Assembly (NCBI GenBank): GCA_003427395.1
Contig: BFEA01000283.1
Location: 1,623,121-1,647,936 of the forward strand
DNA length: 24,816 nucleotides
DNA from: Chara braunii
Taxonomy: Eukaryota > Streptophyta > Charophyceae > Charales > Characeae
Direction of reading: 5' to 3'
Both the position numbers and the translations under genes were made by a program. The notes under the pieces are model-generated. The model was given only the letters and a program-made list of their open reading frames with translations, did not search any database and was not told the origin of the DNA. Shown one piece after another: positions 1 to 9,534 of the stretch (positions are counted from its first letter, which is position 1; each line of letters begins with the position of its first letter).

Positions 1-953
1 ACAATGACATGCCAGTTACGTCTTTTAAGTTAGTACATAAATTATCGAAGAGTGACGGAATCCATACTTGAACCAGTGGCATCTTGTTTACCGTGTGATT
101 GCCTTAACTCTTCGATTGAGTTCCAATTTATGTATTGTCACGTAACTGTCAAAATATTATGTAAAATAGGTCCGACTTAATGCTCACACAAAATCGATCA
201 AGGAGTGATGGAATCGAGAGTTCCACATTGTTGTTGGTGTCTCATTGCATTGAGTGTTGAGGTTCTCTTGAATTTCAATTTCTGATAACTCCGTGTTAAT
301 TACCATAACGACGTTCAAGTTATAAAATTTATGAAACTGCAATGGAATCCACACTTAAAACGTCATGTTTAGTACGTGACTGCATTGAATCTTCACTTCA
401 GTTTCAATTTATGGCCTATCAATTGCATTGATGTAGACTATGAGGCCATTCACAACCTTCTTGTTCAATGTCTCATTACGTTCACCGTTATCTTGAATTT
501 CAATGTATGACAATGACATCCCGGTTACGTCTTTTAAGTTAGTACATAAATAATTATTGAAGTGCGACAGAATCCATACTTAAACCAATGACATCTCGTT
601 TACCGTGTGATTGCCTTTACTTCTTCGATCGAGTTCTAATTTATGCATTGTCAAGTGACTGTCACAATGTGATGTAAAAAAGGTCCGACTGAATGCTCAC
701 ACAAAATCGAGTAAGGAGTGATGGAATCGAGCGTTGAACTTCAATATGATTGGTCTTCGGTGTCTCATTGCATTGAGTGTTGAAGTTCTCTTGACTTTTA
801 TTTCTGACAACTCCGTGTCAATTACCGTAACGACATTTAAGTTACACAATTTATGAAAGCGCAATGGAATCCACACTTAAACCGTCATGTTTAGTACGTG
901 ATTGCCTTGAATCTTCACTTTGGTTTTAATTTATGGCCTGTCAATTGCATTCT
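1..953. repeat. Tandem satellite-like repeat, ~510-bp period, with diverged subunits
   Basis: The sequence starting at 1 (ACAATGACATGCCAGTTACG) returns at 510 with few changes, and the match runs to about 950, where the second copy breaks off. Inside each period, related subunits can be seen. Each has a GGAATC-type start (57, 210, 344 in the first copy), a TGTCTCATT or TGTGATTGCCTT-type middle, and a TTTCAATTTATG or TTTCAATTTCTG-type end. A shorter fourth subunit lies near 440-509. This is the layout of a higher-order repeat. The array is cut by the window edge, so its true length is unknown. No coding potential is seen. Confidence 0.85.
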
Positions 954-3250
954 TCGGGTTCACTACTCGTATTCTAAGTTTCATTCAAGTAAAAAAATGG
1001 TGATTTTAACATAAAATTAATAGCTTGCGAGTACCAATTTAAAATATAATGTCCTCTTTTAACGAATAACATGTTATGAGTTTTGGTGAGTGGAATATGT
1101 AGTTGGTAAATTGCGAATTTGTATAGTTGGTGGGTTAGTGTGCGAGGGCGTACTTTGTAAATACTGTGTGCGGGAGGTGAGGTGGAGGGGAGGGTGGGGG
1201 TTATTTAGCCCATAGCTAATAAATGATGTGAGGAATAGGTAGTCGTGAATTAGTGTAGTTGATGGATGGTTTGAGCGGTTGTGTGCGTGCATGATTTTTT
1301 TTAATTTTTTTTTAACTAAGGCAATGAGCCGAGGGGTGAAACAAGTATGTGGGGATTACTAGTGTCAGCAAGGACGTCGAGCGCAGAGATTTCTCGTTGA
1401 GCAGGGGGCGAATTGGGGACGATCGACGTTATAATGTCACCATTACCTTGTTAAAAATTTCTATTTAATTGTGGATTAAGCGTCCAATCGTAAAAGAAAG
1501 GAGGGGGGTTCTCTTTCGAAGTGTACCAGGGTCAGCGCATCATTTGTGAGTCTGGGCAAGGGGCAAGTGGGTGGATGTAAACAACTAATTATGATATCGC
1601 ACAATCGGTAGATTTGTGTATTGGCTTATAATAAGGAGGGGTGTGGTTTGTTGATATGAACGGAGTAAAGCGAGAAATAGGTGGGTGGGTGGAGGGGGGG
1701 GGGGGGGGGGGATTGTGTCGAGGGGAGCTCTTTAAGGAGTGATATTAAGCGAGGAGATTTGTCACCGAGATGTCTTAGGGAATGAGCTGATCGTTTTGTT
1801 GTGCGAGTGTGTGGAAGGTTGTGTGACGACGCATATATATAGTAAAAAATGATTATATGTATAGTGTGGAATACATAAGAATTTTTGTTGTAAGGTAGGG
1901 AATCTACCCATACCATTGTATCATGGCTCGACAATATGTGTATCAGCAAATTGCAACGCAGTCGAACAACCTAGCTAAGTCAGGAACAACTCTTTATGTA
2001 TTGTGATATAATAACATCATAGCATTAATACGTCCATCATTGCGTCGATTGGGTCACCTGCATACACCATAGCCTTTAACGAAATGAACATTCATTTCCC
2101 ATTGTCACTTGAGGTACAGATTGTTGGATGACACACTATTTAGAGAGGATGAGAAGTGGATGATTGTAACGATGTTCACAACCCGTATGTGTTTCTGAAC
2201 TTTCTGGGTTATGCCACGACTTTAGAAGTGGTTGACAACGTTTTGCTAGTTGGTTGCATTGAGTCTGTTGCTCGTCCTGCTATCGAATTGGGAGTCTACC
2301 CCAACTATTGTAGCGAGGCTCAAAATCCTAAGTGTGTGAAAAACAATATTGCAAATTTGCAGTACAATACCACAACGCAGATTATCCGGGAACAATACTG
2401 AGCAATAATATTCAATACAATAGATCAGTAAGCATTTTGCTTTTAACCATCTACCTAGTTGGATGGGTCACCTCATCACATAAATAAGTGCAAGTAATCA
2501 TTTAGTCGCCTAAGCATGCATTTAGGAGGATCTAGGTGAGGGAGGGGAAGAGAGGAATGAAGAGATTATCGAAAAGGACACTGATTGAGCAGGGGAGATA
2601 AAGGGAGAGAGGGAGAATCAGCGAAAGGAAGCCTTCTGTGTTTGGTCCAATTGCCATATTGGGAGAAGGAGGGTTGCGCATCCCTGAAGCGATTTTCGCC
2701 GTTTGCGCCAGACGACTTATCAAAGAGTGTGACACAAAGGTAAGCTACATATGTGGGTGGCTGTCTACATCAACAGGACCAATTACCAAAGGAGCGGGGG
2801 CATCTCATCCGTATAGCTTTTTTTTGGAAGGAGAGAGGACACTATTGTGAACAAGAAGGGGTAGGGGTTGTGAGAGGGAGGGCAGGGGAGCTGCCATAGG
2901 ACGGGGGTCTGATATATAAATGTGGAGGGGGTATGGATATGAGGGGGTAGGGTGAGTGGGAATCGTCAATTGTCACAATCATAGTTGTCATTCTTCATGA
3001 GATAGATAGCCCCAATCTGACACATATGTACTTGATCTGCGTGTGCGTGGTATGGTGTCAAGCCTAGGCCGTACCGTTCGTCACATGGTGTGTCCAGGGT
3101 TCGTTTTCCTTGAGAGTAAAGGAGTGTGTAGAGGAGGAAGGAGCCTTGTTTGAGCGCCAAGAAAACCGTGATAGCAAGGTTAACGCTGCTTGAATGGTGG
3201 TGATTGCGTTTCTGATAGCTTTGGTCCTTGAGCAAGATTGGCAAGAGTTG
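954..3250. other. AT-rich intergenic DNA, no recognisable gene
   Basis: I see no recognisable protein domain, RNA gene or transposon end here. The only striking items are an uninterrupted run of 18 G at 1694-1711 and purine-rich patches near 2520-2630 and 2850-2950. Short open frames exist (2156-2401 plus, 2638-2850 plus, 2966-3244 minus). None resembles a family I know, and none has convincing surroundings. Confidence 0.6.
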
Positions 3251-4440
3251 GAATCTTGTTTGAGGAGGATTTTTGCATTTTCCTATGTATAATGTAGGCC
3301 ATTTGTATTGCCTAAGTGTGTCAATCCTGGTCGAGGGTAGCGTACGTCCTGAATCGAGGTTTCTCGCATTTTTTCGATTGTGGGGGTTGCTCCTCTTCTA
3401 TTTTGTGGAAGGTTTTTTTTTTTTTTTTTAACGTGATATTGGTTGAGAGGAGCTATGGGCATCCTCTTGGTATGGGGTGTAGGGGGCGGGGGAAATGTTT
3501 TGACCGAGGTGGTATTCGCCTTTTTGGCTATGTTCTATTTTTGTGTTTTGGGTTGGGATGGTGAAAAAGGGCGTGCCTTTGGGTGTGGTTCTGTAGTCTA
3601 CAGATTGTTCATTTGTTGAGGCTGGAAGGTTTTTTGCTTTTGGCTGATTGTGGCAAGTTGGCAACCACATTTCGTTTTTTGGTTTTTTGGTTTGGCTATG
3701 GCAGGATCTTTTTCGTAGGAGTTCAACTTAAAAAAAAATATATATATTAGTGGGTTTTTGCACTCCGTATCGATCGGGGTGCTTGCTGTTTTATGCTGTT
3801 GTTTTCTTTTGGTTGCCTTATTCCTGATTCTCTGGTTCCATGTCTGTAGTGATGCTCTTTTTTTGTGTTTTTCATTTTTGTTATTGGTTTTTCGTTGCGG
3901 TTTTATAATCTGGCCTGGAGGACCAACTGGGGGCATGTGTTTTACGATTGGTTGTTTTCGTGGACTATTTTAGGAAGGGTACGTTAGTCTGTGAGGGTTT
4001 TTCTTAAGGGGTTTGTTTTCAGAGTATTGGTTTTGTGTGGTGATACATTTTTTTTTTTTTTTTTTGTAGGGGTTGGTTCGCCTTGGGAGGATTTTTTTTT
4101 GCGGCCTCTCGTTTTTGGTGTTTGAAGTGGTTTGTTGGTCTTATTTGATCATTATTGTGGACATATTTTTTTATGTGTTTATTATGTGTGTATGTAGGTT
4201 TCTCCGTGTGGATTTAACAAATTCTTGTGTGAGTAAGTGTATTTGTTTATCTATATGTATCTATGTGTGTATGTATGTGAGTTCTTTGTTTGTATGTGCG
4301 TAGGTGAGGATATGTATGTGTGTTGTGTGTATATGTGTATGTGTTGCGCGTATATCTGTGTGCATGTGAATGAGTGTGTGTGTGTGTGTGTGTGTGTGCG
4401 TATGTGTGTGTGTGTGCGCACGCGCGTGTGTGCATGTGCC
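3250..4440. repeat. G+T-rich region ending in a GT microsatellite
   Basis: Over about 1.2 kb the plus strand is made mostly of T and G, with few C and few A. There is a 17-T run at 3413-3429 and another long T run at about 4050. From roughly 4240 the pattern tightens into GT/GTAT-type repeats (TGTGTATGTGTG-like), with a nearly pure GT stretch around 4375-4425. Open frames on either strand here are compositional artefacts rich in C/V/F or T/H. Confidence 0.75.
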
Positions 4441-4545
4441 GGGGGGGGGGGTACGACCCCCACCCCGCCAATCAATCAATCAATCAATCAATTAGTCAAT
4501 TAATCACGTTCAAACACATAGAAGCAATCAATCAATTGATCATTC
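4441..4545. repeat. G run followed by AATC tetranucleotide tracts
   Basis: A run of 10 G (4441-4450) is followed by a C-rich spacer ending in CCCCGCC. Then come about six AATC units (about 4469-4493), degenerate ATTAGTC/AATTAATC units, and a second short AATC tract near 4527-4540 ending in the palindrome ATCAATTGAT. The CGCC-then-AATC junction resembles the starts of the larger AATC arrays near 8050 and 8240. Confidence 0.75.
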
Positions 4546-4914
4546 GAGTTTTTTTTCTTGTTTTTTTTTCACCCACCCCCCAACCGCCCTGCCAAAAGAA
4601 AAAATTATTATTTTATTTTTTTCGGGGGTCCATGATTTTTCTACCNCCCCCCCCCCCCGAACCCCCCCAATTTTGACCCCCCATTTCTTACCTTTTTTCT
4701 TATTTTGTATTTTGAGGGGGTGGGGCCTAGGTCCCTGTCCCGGAGTCCCGAGCTCAATGTTAGGGACCTGTTTCCCCTCGGTCGCGGGAGGCAGTTTCAA
4801 CCACAACCGCAACGTTCATGACCACAACCTCGCGGCCCCGGCCACATGCTGCGGTTGTGGCTGCGATGACTGCGACCGATGAGGATTCGTTGCTGCATAG
4901 TATGCTTGAATCTG
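4546..4914. other. Homopolymer-rich spacer with a 10-bp inverted repeat
   Basis: T runs and C runs alternate, including a C run with one undetermined base at 4646. A perfect 10-bp inverted repeat (CCACAACCGC at 4801-4810, GCGGTTGTGG at 4851-4860) could form a hairpin with a 40-nt loop. No gene is seen. Confidence 0.55.
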
Positions 4915-5130
4915 TGTAGCATCGTGTTCGGGTTCGGTGACTGAACCCAAACGTTCGGGACCGAATGTGAACGAACGCCGAAACTATCCAAACGCGAACA
5001 TAAAAAAAAAAAAAAGTTCAGATTGACGGACCAAACTTGAGTTAAAAATAAAAAACCCAATTTTTTTTTTAACTCGAGTTTGGTTACGAATTTGAGTTGG
5101 GTTAAAAATAAAAAAGTTGAGATTGACGGA

Positions 5131-5285
5131 CCAAACTCGAGTAAAAAATAAAAAACCCATTTTTTTAATTTTTTTTTTCAATATGTTCAGCTGAGCATGT
5201 TCGGGTGGCGTTCGGCGGAACACCCCAACATGTTCGGACGTTCGGAAAAGCTTTGAACATGTTCGGTGTGTTACACAGGCTTGAA
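5131..5285 (+). repeat. 155-bp direct repeat, copy 1
   Basis: This segment matches 5721-5875 at a constant offset of 590 bp, with only a few substitutions. It holds an AT-rich left part (AAAAATAAAAAACCC then T runs) and a TTCGG-rich right part (ACATGTTCGG repeated, with AAAGCTTT in the middle), and it ends at ACACAGGCTTGAA. The right end also recurs inverted at about 5579-5606. Confidence 0.85.
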
Positions 5286-5720
5286 TTCGCAACACACCGA
5301 ACTCATATGTGACCAAACTTAGTCTGTGTTCGGGTTTGGTGACCGAACCCGAATGTTCGGGACCGAACGCGAACGAACGCCGAAACTATCCAAACGTGAA
5401 CATAAAAAAAAAAAAAAAAAGTTATCCAAAAAATCTGAAAACAATATATGTTATGTAACATAATAATGCCCAACTCAAATTCGTAACCAAACTCGAGTTA
5501 AAAATAAAAAATGGGTTTTTTATTTTTAACTCGAGTTTGGTCTGTCAATCTGAACCATTTTTTTTCTTGAGTTTGGTTACGAATTCAAGCCTGTGTAACA
5601 CACCGAACTCATACGTGACCAAACTTAGCCTGTGTACGCACATACAAACAAAAAAGTCACACATACGAATTTGAGTTTGGTTACGAATATGCAGATTTGG
5701 AGGTATGCTCAAATTCGTAA

Positions 5721-5875
5721 CCAAACTCGAGTTAAAAATAAAAAACCCATTTTTTTAATTTTTTTTTTTAATATGTTCAACTGAGCATGTTCGGGTGGCT
5801 TTCGGCCGAACACCCCAACATGTTCGGACGTTCGGAAAAGCTTTGAACATGTTCGGTGTGTTACACAGGCTTGAA
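5721..5875 (+). repeat. 155-bp direct repeat, copy 2
   Basis: This is the second copy of the 5131-5285 segment, with the same length and no visible indels. Beyond it on the right the sequence diverges (AACCATGG here, TTCGCAAC in copy 1). The two copies could be a segmental duplication or the ends of one element. The high identity suggests a fairly recent event. Confidence 0.85.
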
Positions 5876-6330
5876 AACCATGGTTTATGCTCGGGCACAT
5901 TCGAGGTAGAGGCATCCCCTATGCATATTGACTTTTTCACTCTCTTCTTGCGCATGTGTTTGTCCCCTCACTGATCGCACACAAGGCTTGGCTCATTCGT
6001 CTCGTAAATGCTTAGCTTGCCTCGGTTGCGTGCCTACGAATTTTGTCCCTGACTCCACTACTGTCTTAACCCGAAGAAAATGTGTTTGCATTGTATACGA
6101 ATACAATGTACGAATGTACTTGCATTGTACAACGAGTTTTAGGGTACAACTATGCAGGAGCTTGTAGCACCAAACATCTATGTAGCATCGTGTCCGCATT
6201 CGGTGACTGAACCCAAACGTTTGCGACCACACACGAACGAGCGCCAAAACCCTCCAAACGTGAACATTAAAAACAACAACAACAACAAGAATTAAGTTCT
6301 CATAAATATCTGATACAAATATATGTTACG

Positions 6331-6437
6331 CTAGGTTACCGGCCCGGACGTCTGGCCCACCCCGGGAAGTATCGGACTTTCGACCGGACTACCGGATCGG
6401 TGGTCCGGTGTCCGACAGAGGTCCGGCCCCGACGAAA
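6331..6437 (+). repeat. Left arm of a GTCCGG-rich inverted repeat
   Basis: This segment starts CTAGGTTACC, continues through CCGGACGTCT and several GTCCGG/ACCGGA motifs, and ends CCGACGAAAAAT. Read in reverse complement, 9185-9270 starts with the same 10 bases, has CCGGACGTCT near its start, and ends with CCGGACGACGATTTTTT. The two arms are therefore related in opposite orientation about 2.9 kb apart, with indels between them. They may be the terminal inverted repeats of a DNA transposon or two inverted copies of a short element. Confidence 0.55.
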
Positions 6438-6794
6438 AATAGGGGCCAGGTCTCTTAGGGGCTTAGGGTGGCGTGGGAGGGCAGTGCTTAAGTGTAGGGG
6501 TCCTGTTGGGCCTCAGTACCCACAATCCGAGGCCAGCAGGGCCCGAAAAAAATGAAACGAAAAAGTCCCAACCTGGGTCGTCCGATCATCCGATCGACGG
6601 ACCAGATCGGGCCAGATTCAAGTTTCAAATTCAAATCACTGCAGGGGGGGGGGACCGCCCTCCCACGCCCACCGCCGCCCCTGCCCCGGCCCCGCCTGCC
6701 TGATAGTACCGCCCTCGCAATGACGAGCGTATGTGTGCGGTCGCGAGGACGCGACACTCCAGCCCCGCCATCTCCACCGCCATCTTGAGGTAAG
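6438..6794. other. GC-rich spacer, no recognised gene
   Basis: This GC-rich stretch contains an 11-nt-scale G run near 6643 and CCGCC/CCCCGCC patches. Short overlapping frames on both strands are rich in P, R and G, as expected from composition. I recognise nothing in it. Confidence 0.5.
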
Positions 6795-7640
6795 TATGCA
6801 CCACAACCCCTCCTCTTCCTCCTCCTCTACCTCGTGCTCCCCCTCCTTCGGGTCGTCCTCCTTTTCTTCTTCATCTTCTTCTTCTTCTTCTCAAATTTGT
6901 TGTTCTTCTTCTTTTACTTCTTCTTCGTCGTCGTCCTTGTAGTCCACCTCCATCTTCTCCTCCTCTATCTTCTCCTCCTCCTCTTCTTCTTCTTCTTCTT
7001 CTTCTTCTTCTTCTTCTTCTTCTTCTTCTTCTTCTACGTCGTCGTCGTCGTCGTCCTCTACTTCCTCTTCTTCATCGTCCTCTACTTCTTCTTCATCAAA
7101 TTCTTCTTCGTTGTCCTCTTCTTTTTCGCCGTCATGTACTTCTTCGTCATCTTCTTCTTCGTTGTCCTCTTCTTCATCGTCTTCTTCTTCTTCGTCCTTT
7201 TCTTCGTCTTCCTCTTCTTCTTCGTTTTCTTCTTCTTCGTCCTCTTCTTCATCCTCTTCTTCGTCCTCTTCTTCGTCCTCTTCTTCTTCATTTTCTTCTT
7301 CTTTGTCCTCTTCTTCGTCGTTCTCTTCTTCGCCCTCTTCTTCTTCGTCCTCCTCTTCTTTGTCATATTCTTCTTCGTCCTCTTCCTCTTCGTCCTCCTC
7401 TTAGTCATCCTCTTCTTCTTGGTCGTCCTCTTCTTCTTCACCGTCCTCTACTTCGTCTTCGTCGTCGTCCTCTTCTTCTTCTTCTTCTTCTTCTTCTTCT
7501 TCTTCTTCTTCTTCTTCTTCTTCTTCTTCATTCTTCCTCTTTGTCTTCTTCTTTTTCATTCTTCTCCGCCTTCTCTTTTCTTATTCTTCTTCTTCGTCTT
7601 TTTCTTCTTCATTCTTCTTCATCCTCCTCCGCCCGCCCGC
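6795..7640. repeat. TTC/GAA polypyrimidine-polypurine tract
   Basis: About 850 bp of the plus strand is almost entirely T and C in trinucleotide phase (TTC, TCC, with scattered TCG and TCA). Two nearly pure TTC stretches stand out, at about 6983-7034 and 7471-7529. The long open frames that run through it (poly-F/L, poly-S, or poly-K/R on the minus strand) follow from the absence of stop codons in such repeats. It is directly followed by CGCCCGC-type C-rich repeats at 7629-7675. Confidence 0.9.
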
Positions 7641-7680
7641 ACCTCCGCCCGCCGCCTCCTCCTTCGTCCTCCACCCCTTA

Positions 7681-7839
<159 letters not shown>

Positions 7840-7851
7840 ATGATGCGTTTT

Positions 7852-8048
7852 NNNNNNNNNNNNNNNNNNNNNNNNNNNNNNNNNNNNNNNNNNNNNNNNN
7901 NNNNNNNNNNNNNNNNNNNNNNNNNNNNNNNNNNNNNNNNNNNNNNNNNNNNNNNNNNNNNNNNNNNNNNNNNNNNNNNNNNNNNNNNNNNNNNNNNNNN
8001 NNNNNNNNNNNNNNNNNNNNNNNNNNNNNNNNNNNNNNNNNNNNNNNN
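7852..8048. other. Assembly gap (197 N)
   Basis: This is a run of undetermined bases. It lies between two AATC/GATT hairpin arrays, a kind of sequence that is hard to read through, so the gap size may not be real. Confidence 0.98.
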
Positions 8049-8054
8049 CCCGCC

Positions 8055-8106
<52 letters not shown>

Positions 8107-8147
8107 ATCAATCAATCAATCCGTCGATCAATCCGTCAATCTCGACG

Positions 8148-8205
<58 letters not shown>
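8049..8205. repeat. AATC/GATT inverted-repeat array
   Basis: AATC units run from about 8058 to 8120 and end in CCGTCGA (8121-8127). A 14-nt spacer follows, and then TCGACGG (8142-8148) and GATT units to about 8204. The two arms, each roughly 60 bp, pair with one visible mismatch. The outer flanks also match in inverted orientation (CGCCTTCAATC on the left, GATTGAATGAGGCG on the right), so this looks like a defined fold-back unit rather than two chance microsatellites. Confidence 0.93.
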
Positions 8206-8207
<2 letters not shown>

Positions 8208-8239
8208 GAGGCGTACTACCGGCTTCCTCCGCCATCACC

Positions 8240-8264
8240 GCCTCCAGTCAATCAATCAATCAAT

Positions 8265-8295
<31 letters not shown>

Positions 8296-8296
8296 T
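8240..8296. repeat. AATC tract switching to AAGC tract
   Basis: After a CCGCCTCCAG junction there are about five AATC units and then about seven AAGC units in the same 4-bp phase, with a clean switch near 8267. A single T-to-G change spread by unit expansion would give this pattern. Confidence 0.9.
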
Positions 8297-8545
8297 GTAC
8301 TTCTTTTTCTTTTTCTTGTTGTTCTTCTTCTTTTTCTTCTTTTTCTTCTTCTTTTTCTTGTTGTTCTTCTTCTTTTTCTTCTTTTTCTTCTTCTTTTTCT
8401 TCTTCTTCTTCTTTTTTTTCTTCTTCTTCCGCCCACCACCTCCTCCGCGCCCCTCCACCCGCCACCTCCTCCGCCCCCCTCCGCCTGCCACCTCCTCCGC
8501 CTGCCTCCGCCCGCCAAATCCTCCGCCTCCGCCCAACTCCCCCCA
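8297..8545. repeat. Pyrimidine tract and C-rich minisatellite
   Basis: The segment 8299-8430 is a TTC/TTTTTC polypyrimidine tract with a repeated GTTGTTCTTCTTC block (8320 and 8362 regions). The segment 8431-8545 consists of degenerate repeats of the CCACCTCCTCCGCC and CCTCCGCCCGCC type. The order pyrimidine tract then CCTCCGCC repeats is the same as at 6795-7675. Confidence 0.85.
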
Positions 8546-9184
8546 TCTGTGCATGTGTGTGTATGCGTGTGTGTTTGTGTGTGACCCGTTGGTCGGCAGT
8601 ATGTGTGTGTGTGTGTGGCTGACTCTCGTTTTGTGTCTGTATGAGATAACCTAAAGCAGGTGGTAGTCATTGCAAGTAGAAGGTACATCTGCATGTACGT
8701 CACCTGTTGTATGTTTGTGCAAAGATTACATGCAACAGGTGGTGGAGTTGCAGGCAACAGGTATGCTATGTTTCACACCTTCACCTACCTAAACCAGCAA
8801 ACCCTCCCACCAACCACCCCTCCCCCCCCTAATACTATTTGTTTGGCCATGTGAAAGACCTTCAAAGGATTTAGCACCCTCACGAGGTGCCAAAGAATCA
8901 GTCCGTACCTCGAAATGCAGCAGTTCTTGTAGACGCAGCAGGTGCTTCACATGCATAACTTCTTGCACCTTAAGGAACTGCTGCACATGGCGCAGGTGCT
9001 GCAGATGCAGCAAGCAGCAACAAACATAGCAGGCAAGTTGTTTGTCACCCCCTAACCCCCCACCCCCCACCCCCGACTACTAATTATTTCACAAAAGTGC
9101 TTTGTTTCATGTGGAATTTGGTGTTGGGGGGCCCCTAAACCAGCGCAAGAGAATCTTTTTTTTTTTTTTTGACTCTTTTTTACC
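8546..9184. repeat. GT-rich patch and degenerate CAG/CTG-rich block
   Basis: A GT-rich patch (8546-8640) is followed by sequence with repeated GCAACAGGTGGT-like motifs (8655-8765) and by a block rich in GCAGCAGGTGCTGCA-like motifs (8925-9030). On the minus strand the latter gives an open frame with a leucine/histidine/valine-rich pattern (8789-9070). That frame is best read as a consequence of the repeat, not as a gene. T and C runs follow to 9184. Confidence 0.55.
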
Positions 9185-9270
9185 CAAAAAATCGTCGTCC
9201 GGACACCCGGACGGCCCGGACCATGAACGTTCAGAGGAGACGTCCGGTCTCCGGACCATTGGTAACCTAG
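9185..9270 (-). repeat. Right arm of a GTCCGG-rich inverted repeat
   Basis: In reverse complement this segment starts CTAGGTTACC, as does the left arm at 6331. It carries the same CCGGACGTCT motif close to the start and a similar CCG(A)CGA end next to an A or T run. It is shorter than the left arm (86 against 107 bp). No certain target-site duplication is visible. Both flanks are AT-rich and similar (ATATATGTTAC on the left, ATATTATGTAC on the right), which is only suggestive. Confidence 0.55.
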
Positions 9271-9534
9271 ATATTATGTACAATAATAACTAGCTAACCA
9301 CCCGCGATGCAGGCGGTGTGGGTCATGCCCGCAGAAATAAGAAATGTTGTAGGCACCCTAACACGGACCGCTCACATAAATTGAGACAGACTTAAAAAAC
9401 AAAAAACGAATCACTAGGTAATAAAGAATAGCCCAAAACTGGCTATGAAGTATGAGTTTGATTGACAAATAGCTTAGTGTCTGCGGTGTGGGCGGTGCGA
9501 GTTACACCCCCAACCAAAACTACTGACACGGTAA
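9271..9534. other. Spacer without recognisable gene
   Basis: This is AT-rich DNA with two related GC-rich motifs, GGCGGTGTGGGTCATGCCCG near 9312 and GCGGTGTGGGCGGTGCGAG near 9483. I see nothing else in it. Confidence 0.5.

Larger units (their letters stand above)
4915..6290. repeat. Mosaic of direct and inverted repeat units (TTCGG-rich and AACTCGAGTT-rich)
   Basis: Three related units of about 90-110 bp begin near 4915, 5326 and 6181. Each runs from a TGTGTTCGGGTTCGGTGAC-like start, through CGAACGCCGAAACTATCCAAACG, to an A-rich end. A second unit (GATTGACGGACCAAACTCGAG, then AAAAATAAAAAACCCATTTT) occurs in plus orientation near 5016 and 5113, in part near 5721, and inverted near 5507-5563. 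The palindrome-containing AACTCGAGTTTGGTTACGAA segment also appears in both orientations. The layout suggests nested or fold-back repeats. No coding region is visible. I do not recognise the family. Confidence 0.8.

Noticed and set aside
2156-2401. 81-codon open frame, plus strand
   Set aside because: The composition is ordinary, but there is no recognisable family, conserved motif or supporting neighbour. A frame of this length in AT-rich DNA is not strong evidence.
2602-2738. Possible exon ending at AAAG|GTAAGC
   Set aside because: The donor-like site is good and the frame is open, but the upstream side is purine-rich with no acceptor-type pyrimidine tract, and the peptide matches nothing I know.
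7082-7441. 119-codon Lys/Arg/Thr-rich open frame, minus strand
   Set aside because: It is the opposite strand of the TTC/TCG tract, with no non-repeat sequence in it.
8789-9070. 93-codon minus-strand frame with a heptad-like Leu/His/Val pattern
   Set aside because: The pattern follows from degenerate CAG/CTG repeats, and both ends run into G/C homopolymer sequence.
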